DNA of 64,000 bases from Robiginitalea sediminis. GTDB lineage: Bacteria; Bacteroidota; Bacteroidia; Flavobacteriales; Flavobacteriaceae. The stretch lies in assembly GCF_002198115.1 (NCBI RefSeq), contig NZ_NGNR01000001.1, forward strand, positions 62,001 through 126,000. The letters run 5' to 3'. The notes under the pieces are model-generated. The model worked only from the letters and a program-made list of their open reading frames with translations, was not told the origin of the DNA and did no database searches. Below are positions 54,047 through 62,241 of this stretch, piece by piece. A program made the translations under genes and the position numbers. How positions within the stretch are numbered: the stretch's first letter is position 1; each line of letters begins with the position of its first letter.

Positions 54047-56068
54047 ATGAACCACCCACATATGCCGGCAGCCGCTTTGGCTGTTGGCCTTGCCTCCGGG
54101 ATTGGCACGGGGCAGTTACTGGGGTACCCGGAATCGGGTTCCGGATGGGCAGCCCTTTTACTATTGGCGGCCCTGGCCCTGGCCCTGCGCCGCGGGAGGA
54201 ACCTGCCCTACCCGGCCTTCCTGCTGCTGGCCTGCCTGACTGCCTGGGGCATCGGCTTCCACGCCGGCTGCCTCCACCACCCACCCAACCGGCCAGAGCA
54301 CTTCAGCCGTTCAGCGAACCAAACCCCCACCCCCTTGCTCCTGGAACTGGACGAAAAACGGAGCCCCGGGTATTACCAACCCTGGACAGCCACCCTTCTC
54401 CGAACAGGGGACCGTCCCATAAGGGGTAAAATCCTGTTGGAAATCCCCAGGGAGGTCCTCGCAGAATCCTGGCAGCCCGGGGACCTCCTGCTGGCTGAGG
54501 GCTTGCTAGAGCCCTTCCGACCACCCGCAAACCCCCATGCCTTTCCATACAAGAATTTCATGGAAACCCGGGGTATTTGGGGCCGCATAAGGACCCGCCA
54601 GGGGCGCTTCCGCCATATCCCTATTCCTAAACCAGGGTACCGGCACAGCCTGGCCCGGTTCCGAAGCCGGATGGCGGGTCTGCTGGAGCATCCCCACCTG
54701 TCTTCTGACACCTCCGGCCTGCTTAAAGCCCTCCTGCTGGGGAACCGCTCCGGGCTGGACGCCGATTTGTCCAGGGCCTATCAACAGGCCGGGGTGGCCC
54801 ACCTGCTGGCCGTTTCCGGACTTCACGTGGGCATCCTTTCCGGGATCCTGGCCCTGTTGCTGCGGCCCATCCGGATCCTCCGGCAGGGCCGGGGTACCCA
54901 GGTGGGATTTACGTTATGCTGCCTGTGGGGGTATGCATGGCTCGCGGGATTCAGCCCGTCCATCGTGCGCGCCTCTGTCCTTTTCAGCCTGCTGGCCCTT
55001 GCCCTGCTCCTGGGCCGGGGCAGGGAAAGCCTGCACTTCCTGGCCCTGGCTGCGCTGATCCTGCTCGCGCTCATAGACCCCCAATGGCTTTTCCAACCCG
55101 GCTTCCAGATGAGTTTTGCCGCAGTGTGGGCCATCCTGCATTTCTATCCTGCCCTGATGCAGACATGGCCCTTTCGGCGCGGCCCTGCCAAGGCTATTGG
55201 GGCCTGGACGGCCCTGAGCCTCTCGGCCCAGGTTGGGGTACTGCCCATAAGCCTTTATTATTTCCACCAGTTTCCCACCCTGTTCCTGGTCTCCAACCTA
55301 CTCCTGGTGCCCTTTGTCGGGTTGGTGGTAACAGGGGGGCTGCTGGTCCTGGGGCTGCGGGCGCTGGGAATAGATCCGCCTTTATTCTTCCAGAGCTATG
55401 ACATCCTGGCCGGGACCTTCCAGGCCGGGGTATCCCGCCTGGGCAACCTCCCCGGGGGCCTGGTTCGGGACATCCCCTGGGACGCTGCCGAGCTGGCTCT
55501 GGGGGTATGTGCCATAGGGTGCCTGGGAGTGTGGATCCGGGCCCGGAAGCCTCTTTTTAGGGTGCTCGCAATTACCGCTTGCCTGGCACTGGGCCTTTAT
55601 GGTATTGGAGTGGAGTACAGAAGCCTGGGAAAGGCAGAATGGGTGGTGCCCCACCGTACCAAGGCCAGCGGGTTCTGGTATCGTAAGGGCAAGTCCGTAA
55701 GCCTGTTTACACAAACCCCGGAACTCTGGAGCGCCTCCTTGCGAGACTACCGCTTGGGGGAGCGCACCGACGCTCCTGTGGCCTTCCCCCTAGGGCAGGC
55801 GTACCGGATGGGAGACCTCCGCCTTATCCGTATCGATAGCAGCGGGGGCTACCCTATAGGAACGGATCCGGCAGATATTGTCTTGCTGAGCGGGTCCCCC
55901 CGGATACACCTGGAACGCGTCCTGGACGCATTAAAGCCGCAACAGGTCATTGCCGATGGCAGCAACTACAACAGTTACGCGGAGCGTTGGCGGGAAACAT
56001 GCCGGGATATGGGCATCCCCTTCCACCATACTGCGGCAGACGGGGCGTTTATCCTGGAACCGGAGTAG
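54047..56068 (+). CDS. ComEC/Rec2-family DNA uptake channel, reduced C-terminus
   Basis: A 673-aa polytopic protein. An N-terminal OB-like domain (DUF4131) is followed by the Competence domain, with HLLAVSGLHVGILSGILAL and GFSPSIVRASVLFSL. Full-length ComEC ends in a metallo-beta-lactamase domain; here only about 100 residues remain after the last helix (PADIVLLSGSPRIHLERVL) and no HxHxDH motif is seen. It would carry single-stranded DNA across the inner membrane during transformation. The reduced form is common in Bacteroidota as far as I know. Confidence 0.85.
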   Translation: MNHPHMPAAALAVGLASGIGTGQLLGYPESGSGWAALLLLAALALALRRGRNLPYPAFLLLACLTAWGIGFHAGCLHHPPNRPEHFSRSANQTPTPLLLELDEKRSPGYYQPWTATLLRTGDRPIRGKILLEIPREVLAESWQPGDLLLAEGLLEPFRPPANPHAFPYKNFMETRGIWGRIRTRQGRFRHIPIPKPGYRHSLARFRSRMAGLLEHPHLSSDTSGLLKALLLGNRSGLDADLSRAYQQAGVAHLLAVSGLHVGILSGILALLLRPIRILRQGRGTQVGFTLCCLWGYAWLAGFSPSIVRASVLFSLLALALLLGRGRESLHFLALAALILLALIDPQWLFQPGFQMSFAAVWAILHFYPALMQTWPFRRGPAKAIGAWTALSLSAQVGVLPISLYYFHQFPTLFLVSNLLLVPFVGLVVTGGLLVLGLRALGIDPPLFFQSYDILAGTFQAGVSRLGNLPGGLVRDIPWDAAELALGVCAIGCLGVWIRARKPLFRVLAITACLALGLYGIGVEYRSLGKAEWVVPHRTKASGFWYRKGKSVSLFTQTPELWSASLRDYRLGERTDAPVAFPLGQAYRMGDLRLIRIDSSGGYPIGTDPADIVLLSGSPRIHLERVLDALKPQQVIADGSNYNSYAERWRETCRDMGIPFHHTAADGAFILEPE

Positions 56069-56078
56069 AACCCGGGTC

Positions 56079-57608
56079 CTAATCGTCCATTTTCCTTTCG
56101 GCTTCCTCTACCCCGTGGGTGAGGCGTTTCAGGGGTTTGATCAGGGCGATGACCAGGAGTCCGAAGACCACACAGAAAATGGTGATCCCGGAGAAGATTG
56201 TGAGTTCTCCCAATTCAGATGCCGATTCCCCGATTAATCCGGCCACCTTATTCCCCAGGCCTGTAGCGGCGAAATACACCCCCATCATCAGGGCGCCATA
56301 GCGCACAGGTGCGAGCTTGGTGATAAAGGAAAGGGCCACTGGCGAGGCCGAGAGCTCCCCAACCGTATGGAAGAGGTAGGCCAGGGCCAGCCAATAGAGG
56401 GCAGATTTTCCGAGGGCTTCGTACTGCATGGAGGCAAAGACCATAAAGACAAACCCGAGGCCCATAATAATGACCCCATTGGCCATTTTAAAGAGGGAGG
56501 AGGCTTCCTTGCCCCGGTGTTTCCACCACAGCCAGAAGTTGGCTACGGGAATGGCCAGGATCAGGATGTAAAAAGGGTTGAAGAATTGCAGGGCCGCAGC
56601 CGGGACTTCATACCCGAAGACCATCCGGTCGGTGCGGTTTTCCGCATAGAGGTTCATCAGGCCGCCCGCCTGTTCGAAGGCGCCCCAGAATACGATCACG
56701 ATGATGAAGGAAAGCAGCAGCACCAGGTAGCGGTCCTTTTCCTGTTGGTTGTCCAGGTCGCCGTAAATGGTAATCATCATCCCCACAACAACAGAGAGGA
56801 AGATGAAAAAGAGAATATAGGCCCATTGCTGATCCTGAATAAACAGGAACGCCACCAGGGAGGAAACCACCGCCAGGGCCAGGGTAACGGTAAGCGGGGT
56901 TTTCCGGCTGAACTGCTGGGAAAAGATCTCCCCGATGGAGACATTCCCGGATGCCGCCGTGGCCCTTTCGGGCTTGTTGCCCACTTCCACCAGGTATTTC
57001 TGCCCGCTCATATAGACCACCTGGCCCAGCACCATCCCGATAGCGGCCAGCCCAAAGCCGGCATGCCACCCGTAGATATCGGCCACATAGGCCACCGAAA
57101 GAGCTGCCAGGGCAGCACCCACGTTAATCCCGATATAGAAAATGGAGAACCCCTTGTCGCGTCTTTCGTCCCCCTGCCGGTAGAGGCTGCCTACCAGGGT
57201 GGAGATGTTGGGTTTGAGCATCCCTACCCCGGAAACAATCAGGGCAAGGCCGGTATAAAAGGCCCACATCTGTTCCACCGAAAGGATGCCGTGCCCGGCT
57301 ACCAGCAGGAAGCCCCCAATCATCACAGCCCGCTTCTGCCCAACTATCTTGTCGGCAATAATCCCCCCGGGAATGGAGGCAACATAGACCAGCATGGTGT
57401 ACCAGCCGTACAGAGACAGGGCTTCGGCATTAAGCCACCCCAGCCCCGGGTTGTCCCCAAGGGTCTCGGCCGTAAGGTAAAGCACCAGGATGCCGCGCAT
57501 CCCATAGTAGGAGAAGCGCTCCCACATTTCGGTAAAGAAGAGGATATACAGGCCAACGGGGTGTCCGAAGAGCTTTCGTTTGTGCGCGGGTTTGTTTACA
57601 GCATCCAT
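56079..57608 (-). CDS. POT-family proton-coupled di/tripeptide transporter
   Basis: A 509-aa major facilitator with about 14 hydrophobic segments. FTEMWERFSYYGMRGILVLYL carries the ExxERFxYY proton/peptide motif of POT transporters, and GGIIADKIVGQKRAVMIGG follows helix 2. It imports di- and tripeptides with protons. It lies 15 bases downstream of the dipeptidyl peptidase gene on the same strand, fitting a peptide-scavenging operon. Confidence 0.92.
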   Translation of the reverse strand: MDAVNKPAHKRKLFGHPVGLYILFFTEMWERFSYYGMRGILVLYLTAETLGDNPGLGWLNAEALSLYGWYTMLVYVASIPGGIIADKIVGQKRAVMIGGFLLVAGHGILSVEQMWAFYTGLALIVSGVGMLKPNISTLVGSLYRQGDERRDKGFSIFYIGINVGAALAALSVAYVADIYGWHAGFGLAAIGMVLGQVVYMSGQKYLVEVGNKPERATAASGNVSIGEIFSQQFSRKTPLTVTLALAVVSSLVAFLFIQDQQWAYILFFIFLSVVVGMMITIYGDLDNQQEKDRYLVLLLSFIIVIVFWGAFEQAGGLMNLYAENRTDRMVFGYEVPAAALQFFNPFYILILAIPVANFWLWWKHRGKEASSLFKMANGVIIMGLGFVFMVFASMQYEALGKSALYWLALAYLFHTVGELSASPVALSFITKLAPVRYGALMMGVYFAATGLGNKVAGLIGESASELGELTIFSGITIFCVVFGLLVIALIKPLKRLTHGVEEAERKMDD

Positions 57609-57623
57609 TTGTATGAAGTTTGG

Positions 57624-59783
57624 TTATAGGTTATCCAGAACGAAATTGGTCATCCGGGTATAGAGGTGGAGGCGGGTATTGCCCCCGTATATGCCGTGGT
57701 TCTTATCCGGGTAGATGGCCCACTCGAAGGGCTTGTTGGCTTGTACCAGCGCCTCCACCATCCGCATGGTGTTCTGCACGTGTACGTTGTCGTCTGCAGA
57801 GCCGTGTACCAGCAGGTAGTTCCCCTGCAGGCGGTCTGCGAAGAACAAGGGGGAGTTTTCATCGTATCCGCCCGGGTTCTCCTGGGGGGTATGCATATAG
57901 CGCTCGGTGTAGATGGTGTCGTAGAACCGCCAGCTGGTGACCGGCGCCACCGCGATGGCCATTTCAAAAACGTCGTTGCCTTTCAGGATACAATTGGTAG
58001 ACATAAAGCCTCCGTAACTCCACCCCCAGATGCCCGTACGGGCTTCGTCGATATAGGGAAGGGCGCTGAGCTTCCGGGCGGCTTCAATCTGGTCTTCCAC
58101 CTCGTACTTGCCCAGTTCCAGCTGGGTCACTTTCTTGAAATCCCTGCCCTTGAGGCCTGTTCCCCGGCCGTCCACGCAGGCCACGATGTATCCCTTGGAG
58201 GCCAGCAGATGGTGCCAGTAGTCGTTGCTGCCGTTCCAGCGGTTGGCCACCTGCTGGGAACCCGGGCCGCTGTACTGGAACATCAACAGGGGGTATTGCC
58301 GGTTCGGGTCGAAGTCGACAGGTTTAATCATGTACATGTTCAGCGCATGCCCGTTTACTTCCAGGGTGCTGAATTCCTTGGGCGAGAGGGCATACCCGGC
58401 CAGTTTTTCCAACAGGGCGTTGTTGTTTCGGAGTTCCCGGACCAGGGCACCGTCAGATGCCTTGTGAAGCGTATACCGCGGCGGAGTCTGGGCGCTGCTG
58501 TAGGAGTCGATAAAATAAGAGTAATCCGCACTAAAGGACGCCCCATGGGTGCCTATGTCCTGGGTTAGCTGGCGCTTCCCCTTCCCGTTGGTCCCTACAC
58601 TGTATACATCCCGCACGGTGGAGCCGCGTTCGGAGGATTGGTAGTAGATGCGCTTGCGTTTGGCATCGAAGCCGTAGTAGGCGGTCACTTCCCAGGGACC
58701 GCTGGTAAGCTGGCGCTCCAGGGCGCCGTCTGCCCCGTGGAGGTAAATATGGTTATAGCCGTCCTTTTCGCTGGTCCAGATAAAACGGTCCGAGGGCAGG
58801 AAGGTCAGGTTGTCTGTCACATCCACATAAGCGGCGTCGGTTTCTTCCAGCAGGACAGATGCTTGCAGGCTGGCGGCATCTACCTTGTGCAGCAACAGGC
58901 GGTTCTGGTGGCGGTTCAGGGTCTGGACACTCAGGTGGTCCGGGTGTTGCATCCACTGGATCCTGGGGATGTAATAGGCTTCTCCCAGGTCTACCGTATT
59001 TGTAGTGCCCGAATCGAGGTTGTAGATGTGGAGGGAAACCACGGCATTGGCCTCCCCGGCTTTCGGGTATTTGAACACATGGGGCTGCGGATAGAGCCCA
59101 TCGCCATAGACATCCATGGAGAACACCGGTACCTCCCGTTCATCGAACCGGAGAAAGGCAATCCTGTTACCGGCGGTATTCCAGTCGAAGGCGCGCACAA
59201 AGGCAAATTCCTCTTCGTACACCCAGTCGGTGACCCCATTGATAATGGCATTGGGGGCCCCGTCTGTGGTTACCTGTACCACATTGCCGCTGCTGAGCTC
59301 GCGGATATAGAGGTTATTCTCCAGGACATAGGCCACCCTGCTCCCGTCCGGGGAAAGGGTGGGTTCCTGGATTTTGGCATCGGCTATCCGGATTACCTCC
59401 CCGGTGGCCATATCGTATACATAGTAGATGCCCAGGCGGGACCTGCGGTATACCGCTTCCACATCGGTAGCCAGGATGACCATGGATTCGTCGGCGCTAA
59501 AGGCATAGGACGTGAAATAGGGGATGCCGCGGCCGGTATCGGTCTGCACCAGGGTCCCCACGCGCAGCTGGGTTTGGTAGTCGTATTTGACAATGGCGCT
59601 GCTGCGGGTGGCCCGGTCCACTTCCAGAACCGTATAGTGCTGTCCGTCATTCATGGAGCGGAGCACCTGCAGGCCTTCCGTCTGGAAAGCCCCGCCCCAG
59701 ATCTCTTCGAGGGTAATCGTTTTCTGGGCACTTGCCGTTATAAAACACAACAGGAGCAGCACCAATGGGAAACGCATCTTCAT
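57624..59783 (-). CDS. Dipeptidyl peptidase IV (S9B)
   Basis: A 719-aa exported serine protease: signal peptide MKMRFPLVLLLLCFITASAQ, an eight-blade propeller, then the hydrolase domain with GWSYGGFMS (Ser), HGSADDNVH (Asp) and DKNHGIYGG (His). It removes Xaa-Pro or Xaa-Ala dipeptides from peptides in the periplasm or at the surface. The product dipeptides match the substrates of the POT transporter encoded just downstream. Confidence 0.93.
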   Translation of the reverse strand: MKMRFPLVLLLLCFITASAQKTITLEEIWGGAFQTEGLQVLRSMNDGQHYTVLEVDRATRSSAIVKYDYQTQLRVGTLVQTDTGRGIPYFTSYAFSADESMVILATDVEAVYRRSRLGIYYVYDMATGEVIRIADAKIQEPTLSPDGSRVAYVLENNLYIRELSSGNVVQVTTDGAPNAIINGVTDWVYEEEFAFVRAFDWNTAGNRIAFLRFDEREVPVFSMDVYGDGLYPQPHVFKYPKAGEANAVVSLHIYNLDSGTTNTVDLGEAYYIPRIQWMQHPDHLSVQTLNRHQNRLLLHKVDAASLQASVLLEETDAAYVDVTDNLTFLPSDRFIWTSEKDGYNHIYLHGADGALERQLTSGPWEVTAYYGFDAKRKRIYYQSSERGSTVRDVYSVGTNGKGKRQLTQDIGTHGASFSADYSYFIDSYSSAQTPPRYTLHKASDGALVRELRNNNALLEKLAGYALSPKEFSTLEVNGHALNMYMIKPVDFDPNRQYPLLMFQYSGPGSQQVANRWNGSNDYWHHLLASKGYIVACVDGRGTGLKGRDFKKVTQLELGKYEVEDQIEAARKLSALPYIDEARTGIWGWSYGGFMSTNCILKGNDVFEMAIAVAPVTSWRFYDTIYTERYMHTPQENPGGYDENSPLFFADRLQGNYLLVHGSADDNVHVQNTMRMVEALVQANKPFEWAIYPDKNHGIYGGNTRLHLYTRMTNFVLDNL

Positions 59784-59846
59784 AAAGGGTAAAAAAGGTT
59801 ATAAACCCTCAAGTTTAGCAATATTTTACCAGAATCCGTAACCCTT

Positions 59847-59863
59847 GGGGCATTTTGTGCCCC
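59847..59863. repeat. Small hairpin in the DPP IV / HMG-CoA reductase spacer
   Basis: GGGGCA (59847-59852) pairs with TGCCCC (59858-59863) around TTTTG. It lies in the divergent spacer, upstream of the HMG-CoA reductase promoter. No T-run follows it in either direction. Function unknown. Confidence 0.35.
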
Positions 59864-59909
59864 GGCCCGCGGGATGTTTTCCCGGATATTCCCGAAGGTT
59901 TCGATTCCG

Positions 59910-59917
59910 TATCTTTG
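59910..59917 (+). promoter_or_regulatory. -7 element of the HMG-CoA reductase operon (TATCTTTG)
   Basis: Exact TAnnTTTG match 21 bases before the ATG at 59938, so the leader would be only about 14 bases. A TTG at -33 is not clear. Confidence 0.6.
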
Positions 59918-59937
59918 AGGCCAGAAATACATCCCCG

Positions 59938-61260
59938 ATGGCCCAACCCGTAGAAGGATTCTCCAAGCGCTCCAAGGATGAAAAAATCCGCTGGCTCGCC
60001 GAAAACTACACCGACTATCCCGAAGAAACCCAGCGCCTGCTGAAGCAGTACTGGAATTCCGATGCCCAGCTCCAGCAGCTGCACGACGAGTTCATCGAAA
60101 ACACCATCAGCAACTTCTACCTCCCCCTGGGGGTGGCGCCCAACTTCCTGATCAACGGGAAGCTATACGCTATCCCAATGGCCATTGAAGAGAGTTCCGT
60201 AGTTGCGGCGGCGAGTAAGGCCGCCAAATACTGGGGCTGCCGGGGTGGGTTCCACGCGGAGATCCTCGGGACGGAGAAAATCGGGCAGGTCCACTTTCAG
60301 TACCACGGGCCGAAAAAAGGCCTGCAATCCTTCATCGAGGCCATTACGCCCCAACTCCTGCAAGACGCCGAACCCATAACCCGCAATATGGAAAAACGGG
60401 GCGGGGGTGTTACCGGCATCGAGCTGCGGGACCGCACCGATGGGCTCGATGGGTACTACCAACTGCATTGCCGCTTTGAAACGCGCGATGCCATGGGTGC
60501 CAACTTCATCAATTCCTGCCTGGAGCAGTTTGCCACCACCCTGCTGCGGGAAGCCGGGAACCATCCGGACCTGGGTGGGGAAGCACAGCCGATAGAGGTA
60601 CTTATGAGTATCCTCTCCAACTATACCCCCGGCTGCCTGGTACGTGCCGAGGTACGCTGCCGGGTGGAGGAACTGGAAGCAGAATCCGGCATGGAAGGCG
60701 CGGAAATCGCCTCCCGGCTGGTACGGGCGGTACAGGTAGCCGATTGCGAACCTTATCGTGCCGTGACCCACAACAAAGGGATTATGAACGGTATAGACGC
60801 CGTGGTCATTGCCACGGGGAATGACTTCCGGGCCGTGGAAGCCGGGGTACATGCCTATGCTGCCCGTTCCGGCAGCTACAGGAGCCTGACCGGGGCCGAA
60901 TGTACCGATGGCATGTTCCGGTTCTGGATTGAACTGCCACTGGCCCTGGGCACCGTGGGGGGGCTCACCCAACTCCACCCTTTGGTAAAGCTGGGGCTGA
61001 ACATCCTGGGGAACCCGGGGGCCCCGGAGCTGATGCAGATCGTGGCCGTAGCCGGCCTGGCGCAGAACTTTGCGGCCGTCAGGTCCCTGGTAACCACAGG
61101 CATCCAACGCGGGCATATGAAAATGCACCTGCTCAATATCCTGAATCAATTGGGGGCTACCGAAGCGGAGAAAACCGCCGTGGTAGACTACTTTAGAACC
61201 CATACGGTAAGCCACAGTGAGGTAGTGGCCCGCTTAAATGCCCTGCGGCAGATGCCATGA
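59938..61260 (+). CDS. Class II hydroxymethylglutaryl-CoA reductase
   Basis: A 440-aa enzyme reducing HMG-CoA to mevalonate. EKRGGGVTGIELRD, RDAMGANFINSCLEQ, TGNDFRAVEAGVHAYAAR and the C-terminal histidine in HTVSHSEVVARLN fit the bacterial class II group, often labelled degradative. In Flavobacteriaceae it serves isoprenoid synthesis by the mevalonate route. The ATG at 59938 is chosen because the promoter covers the upstream part of the open frame. It overlaps the GHMP kinase by 4 bases. Confidence 0.94.
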   Translation: MAQPVEGFSKRSKDEKIRWLAENYTDYPEETQRLLKQYWNSDAQLQQLHDEFIENTISNFYLPLGVAPNFLINGKLYAIPMAIEESSVVAAASKAAKYWGCRGGFHAEILGTEKIGQVHFQYHGPKKGLQSFIEAITPQLLQDAEPITRNMEKRGGGVTGIELRDRTDGLDGYYQLHCRFETRDAMGANFINSCLEQFATTLLREAGNHPDLGGEAQPIEVLMSILSNYTPGCLVRAEVRCRVEELEAESGMEGAEIASRLVRAVQVADCEPYRAVTHNKGIMNGIDAVVIATGNDFRAVEAGVHAYAARSGSYRSLTGAECTDGMFRFWIELPLALGTVGGLTQLHPLVKLGLNILGNPGAPELMQIVAVAGLAQNFAAVRSLVTTGIQRGHMKMHLLNILNQLGATEAEKTAVVDYFRTHTVSHSEVVARLNALRQMP

Positions 61261-62180
61261 AAGAGCGGTTCTACAGCCATGGCAAACTCCTGATTTCCGG
61301 CGAATACGCCGTGCTGGACGGGGCCAGGGGCCTGGCCGTACCCACCAGACGGGGGCAGTGGCTGGACGTGACCCCGGGAGAAGGCCCGGGGCTGCACTGG
61401 GTGAGCCGGGATGCAGACGGCAGCCCCTGGCTGGAGGCCTGGTTTGAACCGGAGGGACTCGTCCCAAACCTCACAAAAGGCCCCTTCCCCAAGGATCCGA
61501 AAGCCGGGTTGGTGCGCATCCTCCAGGCCACTATTGCCCTGAACCCCGGGTTTGCCGCCTTGTGCCAGGGTAAGACCGTGGAAACACAATTGGAATTCCC
61601 GAGGCCCTGGGGCCTGGGCTCCTCCTCTACCCTGCTGGCCAACCTAAGCCGGTGGGCCGGGGTAGATCCCTACGCCCTGCTTGAGGCGACCATGGGCGGG
61701 AGCGGATACGACCTGGCCTGCGCTACCGCCGCCGGGCCGGTATATTTTACACGGGTCGCAAGCGAAGCGCCTCTGGTAACCCCAGCACCCTTTAACCCCC
61801 CGTTTAAACAGGAATTGCTGCTGGTGTACCGGAATGTAAAACAGGATAGCCGCGAAGGTATCCGCAGGTACCGGGAAGCCGGCGGCCTTGGGCCAAAGGC
61901 CCTTCAGGAAATTACGGGTTTGGCAGAAACCCTTGCCACAGCCCAGGACCTCGGGAGCTTCCGCAATGCCATGGATGCGCACGAGGCCCTTATTTCCAAT
62001 GTACTGGGGATGCCTCCGGTACAAGAATCCCACTTCCCGGACTTCGACGGGAGTGTAAAAAGCCTGGGCGCCTGGGGTGGCGATTTTATCCTGGCTGCCG
62101 GGGGCACCGAGGCCACGGCCTACTTTTCAGGGAAAGGATTTACGACCCTCTTTCCCTTTTCCGACCTGGTTCTGATATAA
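61257..62180 (+). CDS. GHMP-family kinase (GYDIA group, likely mevalonate-pathway kinase)
   Basis: A 307-aa small-molecule kinase. SHGKLLISGEYAVLDGARG is the N-terminal GHMP motif, PWGLGSSSTLLANL the ATP-binding glycine loop, and GGSGYDLACATAAGPV the variant GYDIA motif. It begins inside the HMG-CoA reductase stop (ATGA), so mevalonate or phosphomevalonate is the most likely substrate; which one cannot be told from sequence alone. A terminator follows immediately. Confidence 0.88.
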   Translation: MKERFYSHGKLLISGEYAVLDGARGLAVPTRRGQWLDVTPGEGPGLHWVSRDADGSPWLEAWFEPEGLVPNLTKGPFPKDPKAGLVRILQATIALNPGFAALCQGKTVETQLEFPRPWGLGSSSTLLANLSRWAGVDPYALLEATMGGSGYDLACATAAGPVYFTRVASEAPLVTPAPFNPPFKQELLLVYRNVKQDSREGIRRYREAGGLGPKALQEITGLAETLATAQDLGSFRNAMDAHEALISNVLGMPPVQESHFPDFDGSVKSLGAWGGDFILAAGGTEATAYFSGKGFTTLFPFSDLVLI

Positions 62181-62209
62181 AAAAAATCCGCAGTTGCCTG
62201 CGGATTTTT
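62181..62209. terminator. Bidirectional terminator between GHMP kinase and PpiD-like gene
   Basis: AAAAATCCGCAG (62182-62193) pairs with CTGCGGATTTTT (62198-62209) around TTGC, directly after the GHMP kinase stop. A and T runs on both sides allow it to end both converging transcripts. Confidence 0.93.
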
Positions 62210-62241
62210 ATTCTTCCAGGGGGTTAAACCCGGATTAATCT

